A stretch of DNA of 64,000 bases from Sipunculus nudus (Eukaryota > Annelida > Sipuncula > Golfingiida > Sipunculidae), in contig CM049319.1 of assembly GCA_026874595.1 (NCBI GenBank), forward strand, positions 14,537,601 through 14,601,600, in the 5' to 3' direction. The notes under the pieces are model-generated. The model saw nothing but the letters and a program-made list of their open reading frames with translations, did no database searches and was not told where the DNA came from. The translations under genes were made by a program, and so were the position numbers. Numbering within the stretch: position 1 is the first letter of the stretch; each line of letters starts with the position of its first letter. Below are positions 1 through 10,533 of the stretch, piece after piece.

Positions 1-2500
1 AGACTAAAACTCGGATGTCGCAAGCCGAATGTCACACATGACAGGTATGCAGACCGGGGACTCGGCTAGTTGTTTAAATATATGTTTTTGCATGTCTCCG
101 CTTAAAAAAAAGGGCGACAAGTCATTTTGGGCAGTATATTTTTATTTGTAAGTTTTTATTATATTTATGCCGAAATCACTTGTGATATCGTTTAAACTTT
201 GCCGCCGTATCTGCATTTCTGGCCAAATTCGCTTTCTTACACGAAATATAAAAGAGCCTTCGGCTGAGAGAGGGCTATGTTGTCTGCTGAAATATTTCGA
301 TGCAAATGTTTTCTACAAACTTAACATATACAATCAAGGCAAGAGCAGTTAATGTACCTACAACATTTTGCTTAGGTTGCACCATAAGTAAATGATAGAT
401 ATTGCAGTTTGCCTTTGTGTCAGGACTAACTGTGAATGTGAAGCAGAGCTGTAAGTTATTCATTCTGAGTTGCCTCTGTTTATACTGTTAACATTTCTTA
501 CAGGAGAGAGATTTCTAAATAAATACCACTTTCTTTAACGGAAACTAGATGTTCATTTGAACCGTGGGGCAAACAGAGTTTAACCTTGCATATATACCAG
601 TTTGCTATATTGCCAGTAAGTGCAATGACTCATCCTATTCCGGTTTTATGATAAGACAAAGTCTAGTAAATGCTAGTGATAAGCCCAAATTAATAAAATC
701 AGTTGTTGAACAAATCTAATTTAATTCTAACCTGCTTTGACTCAGGAGTTCAGGGTTTATGTCTCAAACGAAACCCTAGAAGTCCAGTATCAGCTAACTT
801 TTCCGGATTGGAAGGCATACATGGTTCGCCTTGGGCTATGTTCTTGCACCATAGAGTGCCTTTAAGATCCTTTTGTTTTAATCTTTAAAATGCAATTTTT
901 CACTTAACGGTCAGAGCAAAATGTGGCCCTGTCATTCCCCAGGTTTAAGGGAGATCATGATAATCACACTTATTGTTGTACTGGCCTAACAATTATAATA
1001 TCAATGGGGTTTATGGTTTTTCCCTTAAAATTATATCATCTCTCGCTTACTAGGATATAATTGTAACTGTTAGATCACAAGATGTATATACTCTAAATGT
1101 TTTGTTTTCATATTATTTTCTTTTATTTAAACGTTTCACTAGAAACACACATGATAATAAATATGAAAATAACTGATTAGTCATTCTTCTGGTGATTTCT
1201 ATTTTAATTCCTTGCAAGTGCTAACTTTCTTATGACTTCATTTGGCAAGATAGCCGGGCTTGAAATAACTAAAAAATATAACAGACTTATAAAAGCCCCG
1301 GTTATTATCCAAATAAAAAATGACACAATGATTTTCATATTCTACTCAATATAATCTTTCCAACCATGTAAAAAAGAACTCACAGATCTGATGTTTTTCT
1401 GTCAGAAAGCAATTGCATATTTATATGATTATGATCTTATAAACTGATATTGCTTATTTTCCCTTAAAACCTAACACTGAATATTACTTGGATAGTTTTA
1501 TTTTTTAATATGAAAGTTCAAAATACAAAAAGGTCCTAATTGTTAAATAATCAATCTAACAAACAATTCTTGAAAGAGTCTTTATCACACAGCGAACATT
1601 CACCCTGAATAGTGAAACTTTACATAAGTAAACAAATTTTCTATATTTAATACATTATAATCTGTTACTTCTTCTGTTGATTTTAAATGTTTACATTTAT
1701 CAAGTGATCCACTGGTCATAACGCTCAGCTGAATCTATATTGGTCAGTGATCTAATTCTTATCTACTCAGGAGAGTTTAAGAGAACCTGTTTTCACAATT
1801 TCTGAACATCCCAGGTCAAGCGATTACTAGTTTTGCCTAGGTATATATCACACTGATAATTGTAATCTGTCATTCACAAAAGAAACTTCAGTCTCACATT
1901 ATCTTTTTGCATTGTTTATAATCGCGAATAATGATGGAACAATAGAGTGAAAATATGAAATACCATTTCAGCTCTAGTCCATCATAATCGGTCAGCTACA
2001 TAGGCTTATAGATTTAATTTTCTTATCATTCAGAAAAAAACACCTAAAAATGTAACGGTTTTGCTCGCAGAAGAAAGGTAAACATAAATGGTGCCTTCTG
2101 TAGTTTATATACTCGTAAAGTCAAATAATCAATGTTTGGTAAAGCACATTACATATTGTAGGTAAAATCAAATATCAAATACAACAATAAGCGAATATAA
2201 GCGTAACTACGCTAAGGTAACGCTATCCCTCACATATAGCTATTTTTCTTTTATATCCTGATTTGAGTAGGAAGAACTGAAAAAGATCATATTGACCCAG
2301 GTCAGCATAGGTGGCGATACTTGCAACTAACGCTGACATCCAAATATTATGAATACTTGTAAACACTTGTGATCAGCAAAGGTAAAATAAAGTAAAGACA
2401 AAAGTTATACAAGAGTTATATCTTTTGGCTTGCACAAGTAAGGACAACCTTTAGCTTACAAACAAAATACCAGTCCAATAAAATAATATTTCAACAGAAC
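1..2500. other. AT-rich non-coding stretch
   Basis: No open frame with protein-like composition, no convincing exon and no clear repeat was seen here. The few open frames are about 60 codons, AT-driven and lack splice-site support. I regard it as intergenic or intronic DNA. Confidence 0.5.
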
Positions 2501-2589
2501 TTGGAGCTGTCAGTTGCGGCAGTTCCTGCTGTTTTCGGTTACCGACAAAACGTTATATCTGTTGATGTATTCTATATATGGAGTATTTT

Positions 2590-2812
2590 TCTGAAGGGTA
2601 TGGCAGAAGGGGGGGGGGGGGGGGGTGAGGGTCCAGAAGGTCCGAACCCCCCCTTTTCAAGTCACCATCCCTTTTTTGAGGGTTTCACACTAGGTTTTGT
2701 GTCCCGGAACCCCTCCCCCCTCTTTTCCGGACCTGGGGACCTTTTTTCTAGGTTTTGTCATTATTCCTGGCGTGGACCCCTCTTTTCTTAAATCCTGGAT
2801 CTGCCCATGTGA
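2590..2812. mobile_element. Short hAT-like MITE remnant with poly-G tract
   Basis: The right edge reads, on the minus strand, GGGCAGATCCAGGATTTAAG, close to the GGGCGGATCCAGG terminus seen at 27616, 57050 and 58425 in this window. The interior alternates GGGGTCC-type and CCCCTTTT-type blocks and contains a run of about 19 G at 2608. Open frames here are artefacts of the homopolymers. The left end is not resolved. The hAT assignment comes from the resemblance of the terminus to ends I associate with invertebrate hAT elements; no target duplication was found. Confidence 0.4.
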
Positions 2813-3469
2813 GGGCATAAGAAAGGATAACTGTAGGTGCATGCACCTATTGATCATAAATGATACATCATTGAAAAGATTACTTCGCTTGATATAAGTT
2901 TGGCATATAAAGTTGTATACAGTAAATTTATATAACCACTCCTTTGTATTTTTTCCTAGGGGTGGGTGTAACTATAAGAATGTATTACTTAAGCAGTATA
3001 TACCAAGGGGTCATAAATGGCATGTCATACTGAAGCGGATGATTTAAGCTATCATTTGAGACCAAATTTGACTGGATACGTTTTGCATATTAAGTAAAAT
3101 GGGCCTTATAACCACTCTGAAGTCGTTGTTCTTGAAATAAAAAAAATATATACGTCATCCGACATAAAAAAAAATCCATTTATTCACTGAAAGCTAACAC
3201 TTTTATACTGCTATCAGGCATTTTTATTACCTACACATGTATACCTATCGAGCACACATGGTGAAAATTTGTCACCAAAATGGTACCAATGATCCAAATT
3301 TTGGGGTCTGGCTGAGGTACTAAATTTTTTGTTGACAGCCACTGTGGACATTTCTCCTTTTGTCTTCACTGCTGGAATTAAAATAACATGTAAAAGAATA
3401 ATTGGTTGTTGGCGATATCACTTGTCTTTGGGCTACGCAGGAAAAAAATCAAACAAAAGATCCTCATTA

Positions 3470-3690
3470 TACGGAATGCAAGCATCCGCTACTTATTCGG
3501 TCAATATTCCCAGGCTCATTTGTGCATAAGTGACTGAACATTTGTGAAAATTCCATGATACATTCCTGAATCCATATCAGATGCCGGATCCACACCAAAA
3601 TCTCATTGATTCCTCACTGTTTCGTTCCCGAAATGCCCTGAAAATTCAATGAGGTCCCATTCATGACTGCGTGAGTTATGTTGGTGAGTA
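3470..3690 (-). repeat. Dispersed repeat family A, copy 1 (minus)
   Basis: Its reverse complement matches 4220-4510, 51030-51330 and 53600-53920, sharing phrases such as TTCACAAATGT, the GGGAATATGGGCCGAAT block and a GGCGGAGGCTTGCATTCC end in some copies. Copies 1 and 2 face each other. No coding capacity is evident. Confidence 0.6.
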
Positions 3691-4219
3691 AATGGTTCTA
3701 CGGACTCCGGGGGTAGAAATGTGAATATCATGGTCAATGTTTTCTTTTAAAAAACAAAATCAACCTGTCAAGACAAGTTACGCGTAAGTTTGTCACATGA
3801 TGGGGAAAATATACGTGAAAAAATACTATGATTGGTGAAGATAAATAGAGTTAAGTCCTCTTGACATGAAACCTTCATGAATAAAATGTATGCAACATTA
3901 TAAGGTAGAAAAGTTGGCTTAGACCCCTTCTTGTATCGCCTCAAAATATCTCTCTGGGAGGCCCTGCAAATCTACAGATGTTCAAGTTGAAGGTCACCAG
4001 TTTTTTTAACTTCTCTGTGAATGTGATGGAAAGAACTTGTGCGTGAAATTAGATGAAAAGATAAACAGTATTCAAAAGCTGTAGGGGTCACAATTATTCT
4101 AGATTTCGGCAGAATTGACCTTGAAGGTCCTGCTCAAGGTCACCAGTTTTCGACTTCTTTCATGAGTTTGGTTGAAACAAGTCGTGTTTCAAATTTGAGG
4201 ACAAAATGTGCAAAAAAGA

Positions 4220-4510
4220 CATGGGGTTTACAAACTTTGGTGCGAACTCGAGATTTTGGTAAAGAACGGAATATCATGAAATTATTTGGGCATTCCAGGA
4301 ATGGACCAATAAAAAATCAATTCGATTTTGGTGTGGATTCGGCATATGATCCTGATTCAGGAACATCATAAAGGAATACTCACAAATGTAGAGTCAATTA
4401 TGCACTAATGGACCTGGGAATATGGGCCGAATATGTGAATGCAAACACACTTTTTGGACCATCCCACAATAGGGACTCGCCACATGGCGGAGGCTTGCAT
4501 TCCCAAAAAT
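4220..4510 (+). repeat. Dispersed repeat family A, copy 2
   Basis: Contains the family core TATGGGCCGAATA and the end GGCGGAGGCTTGCATTCC, also found at 53870-53910. It is in inverted orientation to the copy at 3470-3690, giving a large fold-back arrangement about 0.5 kb apart. Confidence 0.6.
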
Positions 4511-4756
4511 GCTGACTTCTTGTTTAATTTTCACCTCTCATTTTACTTGACAGCACGAAGGTCCAGGACCGTATGTCTGGCATACAGCATTGTCAGTCCA
4601 ACAAGTGATGTGATGACACTATTTTCAAACAACACATGTATGTCTGGACTCGCCAACCATTTTGTTACAGAAGGCAAAATTGGTACGACCATGTTTCCAT
4701 AGGCCAAAATTATACAGATACATGTATCAACAACTAATTCGTTTTACCCCAACTGA

Positions 4757-5028
4757 TTTAATTATATAAATATTCATGAACAATGATTTTAACATTATAC
4801 ACGAACATTGATTTAATCATATACATATTTTCGTTAACAATGCTTTAATCATATAAATATTCATGATTAATGATTTAGTCGTATAAATATTCATGAACAA
4901 TGATTTATACATATAAATATACATGAACAATGATTTATTCATAGAAATATTCATGAACAATGATTTAATCATAGAAATATTCATGAACAATGATTTAATC
5001 ATGTACATTTTCGTGAACAATGGTACTT
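4757..5028. repeat. 30-bp AT-rich minisatellite, about 9 units
   Basis: Successive units read ATTCATGAACAATGATTTAA followed by TCATAGAAAT or TCATATAAAT. The period is 30 bp, so an open frame on the minus strand gives a repetitive 10-residue pattern containing KSLFMN. That frame is a by-product of the repeat and not a gene. Confidence 0.85.
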
Positions 5029-5240
5029 TTCACTCAAATACTGTTACATTACTTTATTAGGGCGAAGTCGTGTTGCCTACTAATTTCGAGTTTTAAATGA
5101 TAGTAATAAAAATATTGTTACGTCATTCCTTTATTAATGTCCCAATATGCAGATCCAACTATTTAAAATAGGAAGAATTAACATTAATGAAAATTCGAGG
5201 AATTTTATCTGGATGATGTTCAGCATGTAAATCTTTAAAT

Positions 5241-5921
5241 ATGGCTATCATTAAAGCAACCTGGCAGGGAAGACATACACCTAAGAATAAGAAACTGCAC
5301 ACTAGCGTAGCCCAGATCAGCACAGTTGTTCATGAAGAAAAGATAAAGTTCGGTAAGTGTTATTAGCCATGATCCCGGTCGAAGTTTCGAAAGAAAGAAC
5401 CACACAAAAAATAAATTGTGCTATGGACCAAAACTTTTTGGACACACTATTTAGAACCGTCTCCGCTCACTCTACAGTGATGATTTTGAAGTCTCACGGC
5501 TTTTAATAGGAAAGAAATTCAAAGACTTCAGGACTTCCAGGACAAAATTGGAATTAAAAGTGTCTTAATGGGAGTGATCTGTGTCAAATTTAGGAGGGTT
5601 GTGTAAAACCAACTTCTTTTTGTTTTATGTCTGACTATAAATAAGTCATATAAGCATCAATATATGATATTTTATGTGGTTTGATTATATGAGTATTTGA
5701 TTTGAGTGAAAGCTAACGGTCAATTGACATCACAGCGTTTACACAACTGACTGTTTTTAGGTAATCGGCAATGGTACATGGTCCGTGACTGCTACAAGGA
5801 CAACATTTTATCATCTCGGCCAAACAGGCCGAAATTTCGCACGTCCAGTCCTACGCTGGGACCCCTAGAAACAAGCGTCCGAATGAGATTTCGAGCCTCA
5901 AAGACGTTTACCCCCTTTTAA
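5241..5921 (+). CDS. Unrecognised small two-exon gene, about 90 residues
   Basis: Exon 1 is 5241-5352 and exon 2 is 5761-5921. The ATG at 5241 has A at -3 and G at +4 and follows an in-frame TGA at 5214. Exon 1 ends TTCG before GTAAGT. Exon 2 follows a pyrimidine-rich acceptor ending TTTTTAG. Phase 1 is kept at the junction. The product starts MAIIKATWQGRHTPKN, continues across the junction as KIKFGNRQWYMVRDCY and ends FRASKTFTPF. It is basic, rich in R, K, S, T and P, has no signal peptide or membrane segment, and I do not recognise a family. The TAA stop (5919-5921) overlaps an AATAAA signal at 5920-5925, which supports a real 3' end. An alternative acceptor at 5223 could put a further coding exon upstream. 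Too short in each exon to appear as a long open frame. Confidence 0.45.
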
Positions 5922-5925
5922 TAAA
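5920..5925 (+). promoter_or_regulatory. AATAAA polyadenylation signal overlapping a stop codon
   Basis: AATAAA begins on the second base of the TAA stop of the small gene at 5241-5921, giving a near-zero 3' UTR before the signal. Confidence 0.4.
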
Positions 5926-6289
5926 AGCCCTGAAGTCTATGCGACAATACCAGAAATCGCATTGCTTCACATCCGAAACCTGTCCTCCAAACTCATCTAG
6001 AAATCCCGTTACCGAATAAAGCCGGGTACTTATTACGCCGTGTTTTAACGAAAGTTTTGTCACGCTTACTTCGCGTAAAGGGGAGCTGTGAAGCGTGATT
6101 GTGAATGAGGGTTTCTTACTCCTCCATCCGAAAAAGATTATTTTTATCTCTAAGGTGCAATCGCTGGGCCACCTACCAGAATCTACGTGAAATTCTTTAG
6201 AACGGCGAGATATGTTGGTAAATTGGAATTCATGTGAATCACCAGCCAAGCCATATCATATTTATCATATCAGCTATTATTGTACATAG

Positions 6290-6700
6290 TAAAAACTCTT
6301 AATAATTCTGTAAGTCCAACACATTATTATTATTGAACAGTCAAAACGCGCTTAATAATTCTAAAAGTTCAACACATCAACTATTATCGTACAGATGGCA
6401 GATTCTGATTGATCCTGAGAGTTCAATACGTCAACTATTATTGTACAGATGGAAGACACTTAGTAATTATGAAAGTTCAACACATGAAGTATTATTGTAC
6501 AGATGGCAGACGCTTAATGATTCTGAAAGTTCAATACATCAACTATTATTGTACAGATGAATTACACTTAGTAATTATGAAAGTTCAACACATGAAGTAA
6601 TATTGTACAAATAAAAGACGCTAAAAGATTATGAAAGTTCAACACATCAGCTATTTTATATTATTGTACATATGGAAGCGCTTAATTATTCGGAAGGTTC
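6290..6700. repeat. 54-bp minisatellite, about 7 units
   Basis: Units share GAAAGTTCAACACATCAACT, then ATTATTGTACAGATGG and a variable CGCTTAATGATTCT segment. Read in frame the period is 18 residues (S-S-T-H-Q-L-L-x-Y-R-W). Unit ends drift (GTACAGATGG, GTACAAATAA, GTACATATGG), showing decay toward the right edge. Open frames across it are repeat artefacts. Confidence 0.85.
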
Positions 6701-7580
6701 AAATAGGATATTATTTAAAATTTACGTCCCATCACACATTTGTAAATCTGAATGACGACACTACTGTGATCATCTTTGTAGAATGCCCGGATGAGTATGA
6801 AGACATGTTTGGTTTGCCGAGTGAGTTTGCCAGACTCCATCATGTTATTTTCTTAACCAGGTATTATGGTCTGTTCCTTCTGTGGGTTTCCATTGATGTT
6901 TGGTTTTTATTCTTTCACATTTGAATTTTATTACAGAGTTAAACACCATATCAGAAGAGGGCATATAGGCCTAATATCTGGAGAAAAAGTCTTGACAATA
7001 ACCGACCGACATTCTTATTTTTTTAATCATCTAGTTCTTCCGGAACTTGTGGCCAATTACCTGGATTTCTGCCATGTGATGCCAATCTCACTTTGAGACA
7101 GTGTTTTTACACTTAGAGTGTTTTTTCACATACTGACTTTATTGCATTTGTGAAATAGTTTGCAAGGTTTATTCTTGTTATTTTGACCTGTGTCCAGTCC
7201 CTTTATTATAACTTAATGTTTGGAAAGAATCTTCTAGTTAATGATAAAAAAATGCTTACTATCAACGGGTCTCCCTATTTTAGAACAGACCATCTCAATT
7301 TCTCCAAGCTTGGATTAACATATCGCCTGCGCTAATACCACACACCAAAGTTTAATCAGATTCTGTGCATCCTACATAATATTCAATATCAAGGGTTCCA
7401 AAATGATGGTGAAAGTTTATATGTGGTCTTTTACAGCTTTCTAGTGTATCATATGTTATTCTCATCAAATAATCTATTTCGTCTTTATTGGTTAAACAAT
7501 AATGTAAGAAAGTACTTGTCCTTTTCTAAGCTTATTTACATAACCTGTTTGGTGGTTTTTCCCTTTATTTATGTGAGCAG
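6701..7580. other. Non-coding gap before lectin exons
   Basis: A short acceptor-flanked stretch near 6780 reads as CPDEYEDMFGLP, loosely like the start of a C-type lectin domain. Its donor would end in phase 1, whereas the lectin exon at 7581 needs phase 0, so I could not join them. No other candidate exon was seen. Confidence 0.3.
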
Positions 7581-8504
7581 GAATTCCACACCTGGCCATC
7601 AGCTGAAAAAGCATGCAAGGAGAAGAAAGGAAATCTGATCTCTATAGAATCGAATGAGGAACAAAATCACGTGACTGGATTCATCAAGAAACAATGTAAC
7701 CTCATTGTTTTATTATTTGCAAATCTATATTTTATAAATCTTTGGATTCTGAGGCTATTGTTCACAGCAGTCTGATTTATTTTTATTTACTAGCTGGTGT
7801 AAGGTGCGTACTGTTTGCTTCCACCATTGAGAGAATCAAGTTTTAACACAAGATGTATGTAGAGATTTTTCCAATTCCTCTAATAAAGATTGTACGTCAT
7901 AGCCCCCTTGTATTTTCACGTTTACATTATCAGTCTTTAAATACTACTACTGAAATATTCCTTTCAACTGTAATATATCAAATCATTTTATAATTAATTT
8001 ACATATCATAGTTTTCTTCTGATTATAAATTATTCATGAACACACAGGACCGTAATCATATATGTCTTCTCTGTGATGTGCTTTACACTGCTTTTGTTCA
8101 TTTTATGTTAACGTCGAGACGTGTTTCAATTTTATCAATAAACTATCCATCGATGTATCCACCATAAAACAGGTAATTAAAGGTTTTATATTAAATGTAA
8201 AGTATTCACAGTAAAGTTTAAGTGATACATTCTTGATATGAATATAATATAATGGTATTTATAATAGATACGCTGGCGTACCTATGGCTGTCTCTGGTAT
8301 ACAATCCTGAAAGAGAGAACTGGTATTTGACTTCAAGAGGGAAAAGAATGGACTATAGTAAATGGCTTCCAGGACGCCAAACCTTCCAGTTCCCTAATTC
8401 GTATTGCGCAATGATTGATCCCTCGAAGATTGACTTCTGGGATAACTTGAGTTGCCATTTTGAATTTAATTCAATATGCGAATCGCCTGCCAGAACAAAC
8501 CCAG
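7581..8504 (+). CDS. C-type lectin domain protein, partial (two exons)
   Basis: Exon a is 7581-7695 and exon b is 8268-8504. Exon a follows GTGAGCAG and reads EFHTWPSAEKACKEKKGNLI, then SIESNEEQNHVTGFIKKQ. The donor after CAAT leaves one base, which joins AT of exon b to restore a Tyr codon. Exon b reads YLWLSLVYNPERENWY early and ends FWDNLSCHFEFNSICES before GTGAGT (phase 1). The domain has the W-x-x-A-x-x-x-C signature, a WLSL core in place of WIGL, and four canonical cysteines (KAC, SYC, LSC, SIC). The EPN/QPD site is replaced by PGRQ, so classical calcium-dependent sugar binding is doubtful. The first part of the domain, the signal peptide and any downstream exon were not found, so this is a fragment of a gene or a decaying one. 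It converges with the receptor gene on the opposite strand. Confidence 0.65.
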
Positions 8505-9430
8505 GTGAGTGCCGAAATTGCCATAATCGCTACATCAGTTGATAATAAATTCATGAAAAATTTGGCTGACATGGCTACCTGTTGGAGCAGCCAAAATTGT
8601 CACGTTAGTTGGGGAAATCTTCATGATGATTTGCATTAGTCCCGGGACAAAAAAAGTGATCGTCTTAGCGGGAGTGGTCGTCAATGGGGGTTGGTCGTCA
8701 GGCAGGATTTCACTGTAGTTTGCAGGAGGCAAAATTGATTACAAATTATCATCATTGCAAGTAAATCTTTAACATCATTTAGACAAATATGGAATCTCTG
8801 CAAAGATAACCGCCAAAAAGATACAATATTGTATAAAATATTAGACAGGGAAACTGTTATTTTTATAGTTTGTTCATATATACTGACGTGAATTTAAATG
8901 TAATTGATTAGACCATATCACTGAATATTCAGTATCGGTGAGTCTGACATTTCTTTTCTGTCTGTATTAATTAGCTCAATAGATCTATTCTTCGTCCAGT
9001 CGATTCACCCGACAGTTGCAACTTTGCTTCTCTAGCATAAGACATCTTGCACCGAGTGGCATCACGTGTTAAATCGAAAACTGCGCCTAAAATCCCGAAG
9101 AGGAAACAAGTTGACTCGTCATGTTGACAAACCTCGGTCACATTATGACCCATATAATGTACCAGATCACATTATGACCCATATAATGTACCAGACTGAC
9201 CGTTTCACATACTCCTGTACTTCCTTATGATACTCAACATTTCTGAGAACGACTGTGGTTAACTGAAATAATGGTAAATATCTCAGCATGTTTGTTGAAT
9301 TTCTGACCGTATACAAAGGACTCTATCAAAGGTGTATGGGATTACCAGCTAAGTCATGTGAGAGGAAGGGAACGTCAGTCACCTAAGGACCTAATTTACA
9401 CTTTAATTTGTATATTTACATTAATTCATT
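8505..9430. other. Stretch without a supported gene
   Basis: A minus-strand open frame (9153-8971) has evenly spaced cysteines (VCQHDESTCFLF, ATRCKMS) vaguely like a PAN/apple domain but no splice partner was found. A 27-bp tandem duplication (CATTATGACCCATATAATGT units) lies at 9137-9193. Confidence 0.3.
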
Positions 9431-9446
9431 TGTTTTAATTTATCAG

Positions 9447-9449
<3 letters not shown>

Positions 9450-9501
<52 letters not shown>

Positions 9502-9880
9502 TAACAATAATCGATTGTAAAATTATAGACGATGACTGAATGATAAAAAAGACCGATGACCGATTATTAATCGATTATTGTATGTACTGTCTTGCCGATA
9601 ATAGATAATAGAGGAGTTCCTGACACTCATTCGTTACTGTTCACCGTTTTTTTGTTTTTTGTTTTTTTTGGGGGGGGGGGTATTTTTTTTTTTTTGGTAA
9701 GGTCTTTCTTATATCTCTGACAGAATGAGAATATTTATCGGGATAATATGAATTCTTGTGATATGCATACATAATCGTTTATGGTCGATTATGCAAAATA
9801 AAACCGATTTAATCGATTATGAAAGAAAAAAACAATCATCGATTATCAAATAACTTGCACACCACCTATATATATGTCCT
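9450..9880. mobile_element. hAT-like MITE with ATCGATTA motifs, flanking a (TA)n run
   Basis: A (TA)n tract (9451-9500) is followed by several ATCGATTA/TAATCGAT motifs, a poly-G/poly-T block (9650-9700) and a right end which on the minus strand reads TAGGTGGTGTGCAAGTTAT. That terminus resembles TAGxGGTGTGCAA-type hAT ends. No transposase was seen. Confidence 0.4.
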
Positions 9881-10109
9881 CAGTGATAATATTACCGAAA
9901 TATGTATAGCAATATAATTTTGATAATATGGTCGGTCATTGTAATACAATATTGGACATGGCGCATATCACGGATGAGTGTAGGCCCTTGCAGTTCAATG
10001 GACGTAAGACGGACTATTTTCTATTATTTGCAATGAGTTCATATCTTCATATTTCAAACACAACAAAATTTGATAATTTTTCAGCAATGTCAATATGGTA
10101 ATGACCTAA

Positions 10110-10115
10110 TTTATT
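10110..10115 (-). promoter_or_regulatory. Possible polyA signal of the receptor gene
   Basis: TTTATT on the plus strand is AATAAA on the minus strand, about 380 bases beyond the stop of the receptor tail exon. It is the nearest perfect hexamer I noticed; in AT-rich DNA this can be chance. Confidence 0.25.
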
Positions 10116-10493
10116 CACAATTGAAATATCATCTGATGATGAGCGTCACATCAAGTAGTTTCAGACTCTAGATTAAACAGAAAATGTTATACTTAAAGTA
10201 TCTGTTGAGTACATAGCTGTTCAAACATTCATATGGTAACGCTCGATGCAGTATTTCAGTGCACCTGGTACATAAACATCAATTGCCATTGAAACTGGCA
10301 GCGGTTAGGTCAGAGCAATATATGCTATGGCTTTCCATCTTCCTCGGGAGAGTAGATACATGTATTTATAGCATGGTGCATTGTATAAGCAGGCATTCAG
10401 CATCATTTCCTCTATGTTCTTCTGTGTTCTCTATGTTGCTTCGTTGAAGGATTTGTGCACGGTTGATAATCTTGGTTTGTTGATATATTAGCT

Positions 10494-10533
10494 CTATCTA
10501 GCATCAACCTGAACAGTCTTCTTGCCCTTTTTC
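10494..10533 (-). CDS. Receptor exon 17: 40-nt micro-exon for cytoplasmic tail
   Basis: Follows a strong acceptor (TTTTTTTCTGCTTAG). One base completes the Gly codon begun in exon 16, then reads KKGKKTVQVDAR and TAG. If the exon 16 donor were not used, the protein would instead end KYG at a stop four bases beyond, so two tail forms differing by 12 residues are possible. Confidence 0.55.

Noticed and set aside
5908-6249. 113-codon open frame on the minus strand
   Set aside because: It overlaps antisense the end of exon 2 of the small plus-strand gene, has no recognisable domain and no splice or promoter support.
6741-6860. First exon of the lectin domain at 7581
   Set aside because: CPDEYEDMFG looks suggestive, but the second opening cysteine is missing and the donor phase (1) does not match the phase-0 start of the lectin exon.
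8971-9153. Minus-strand frame with PAN/apple-like cysteine spacing
   Set aside because: Too short, no preceding exon with the rest of the domain, and the upstream 27-bp duplication breaks the context.
10259-10310. Further plus-strand exon after the lectin exon at 8504
   Set aside because: Acceptor and phase fit, but the encoded sequence has no domain features and one-in-three phase matches are expected by chance.
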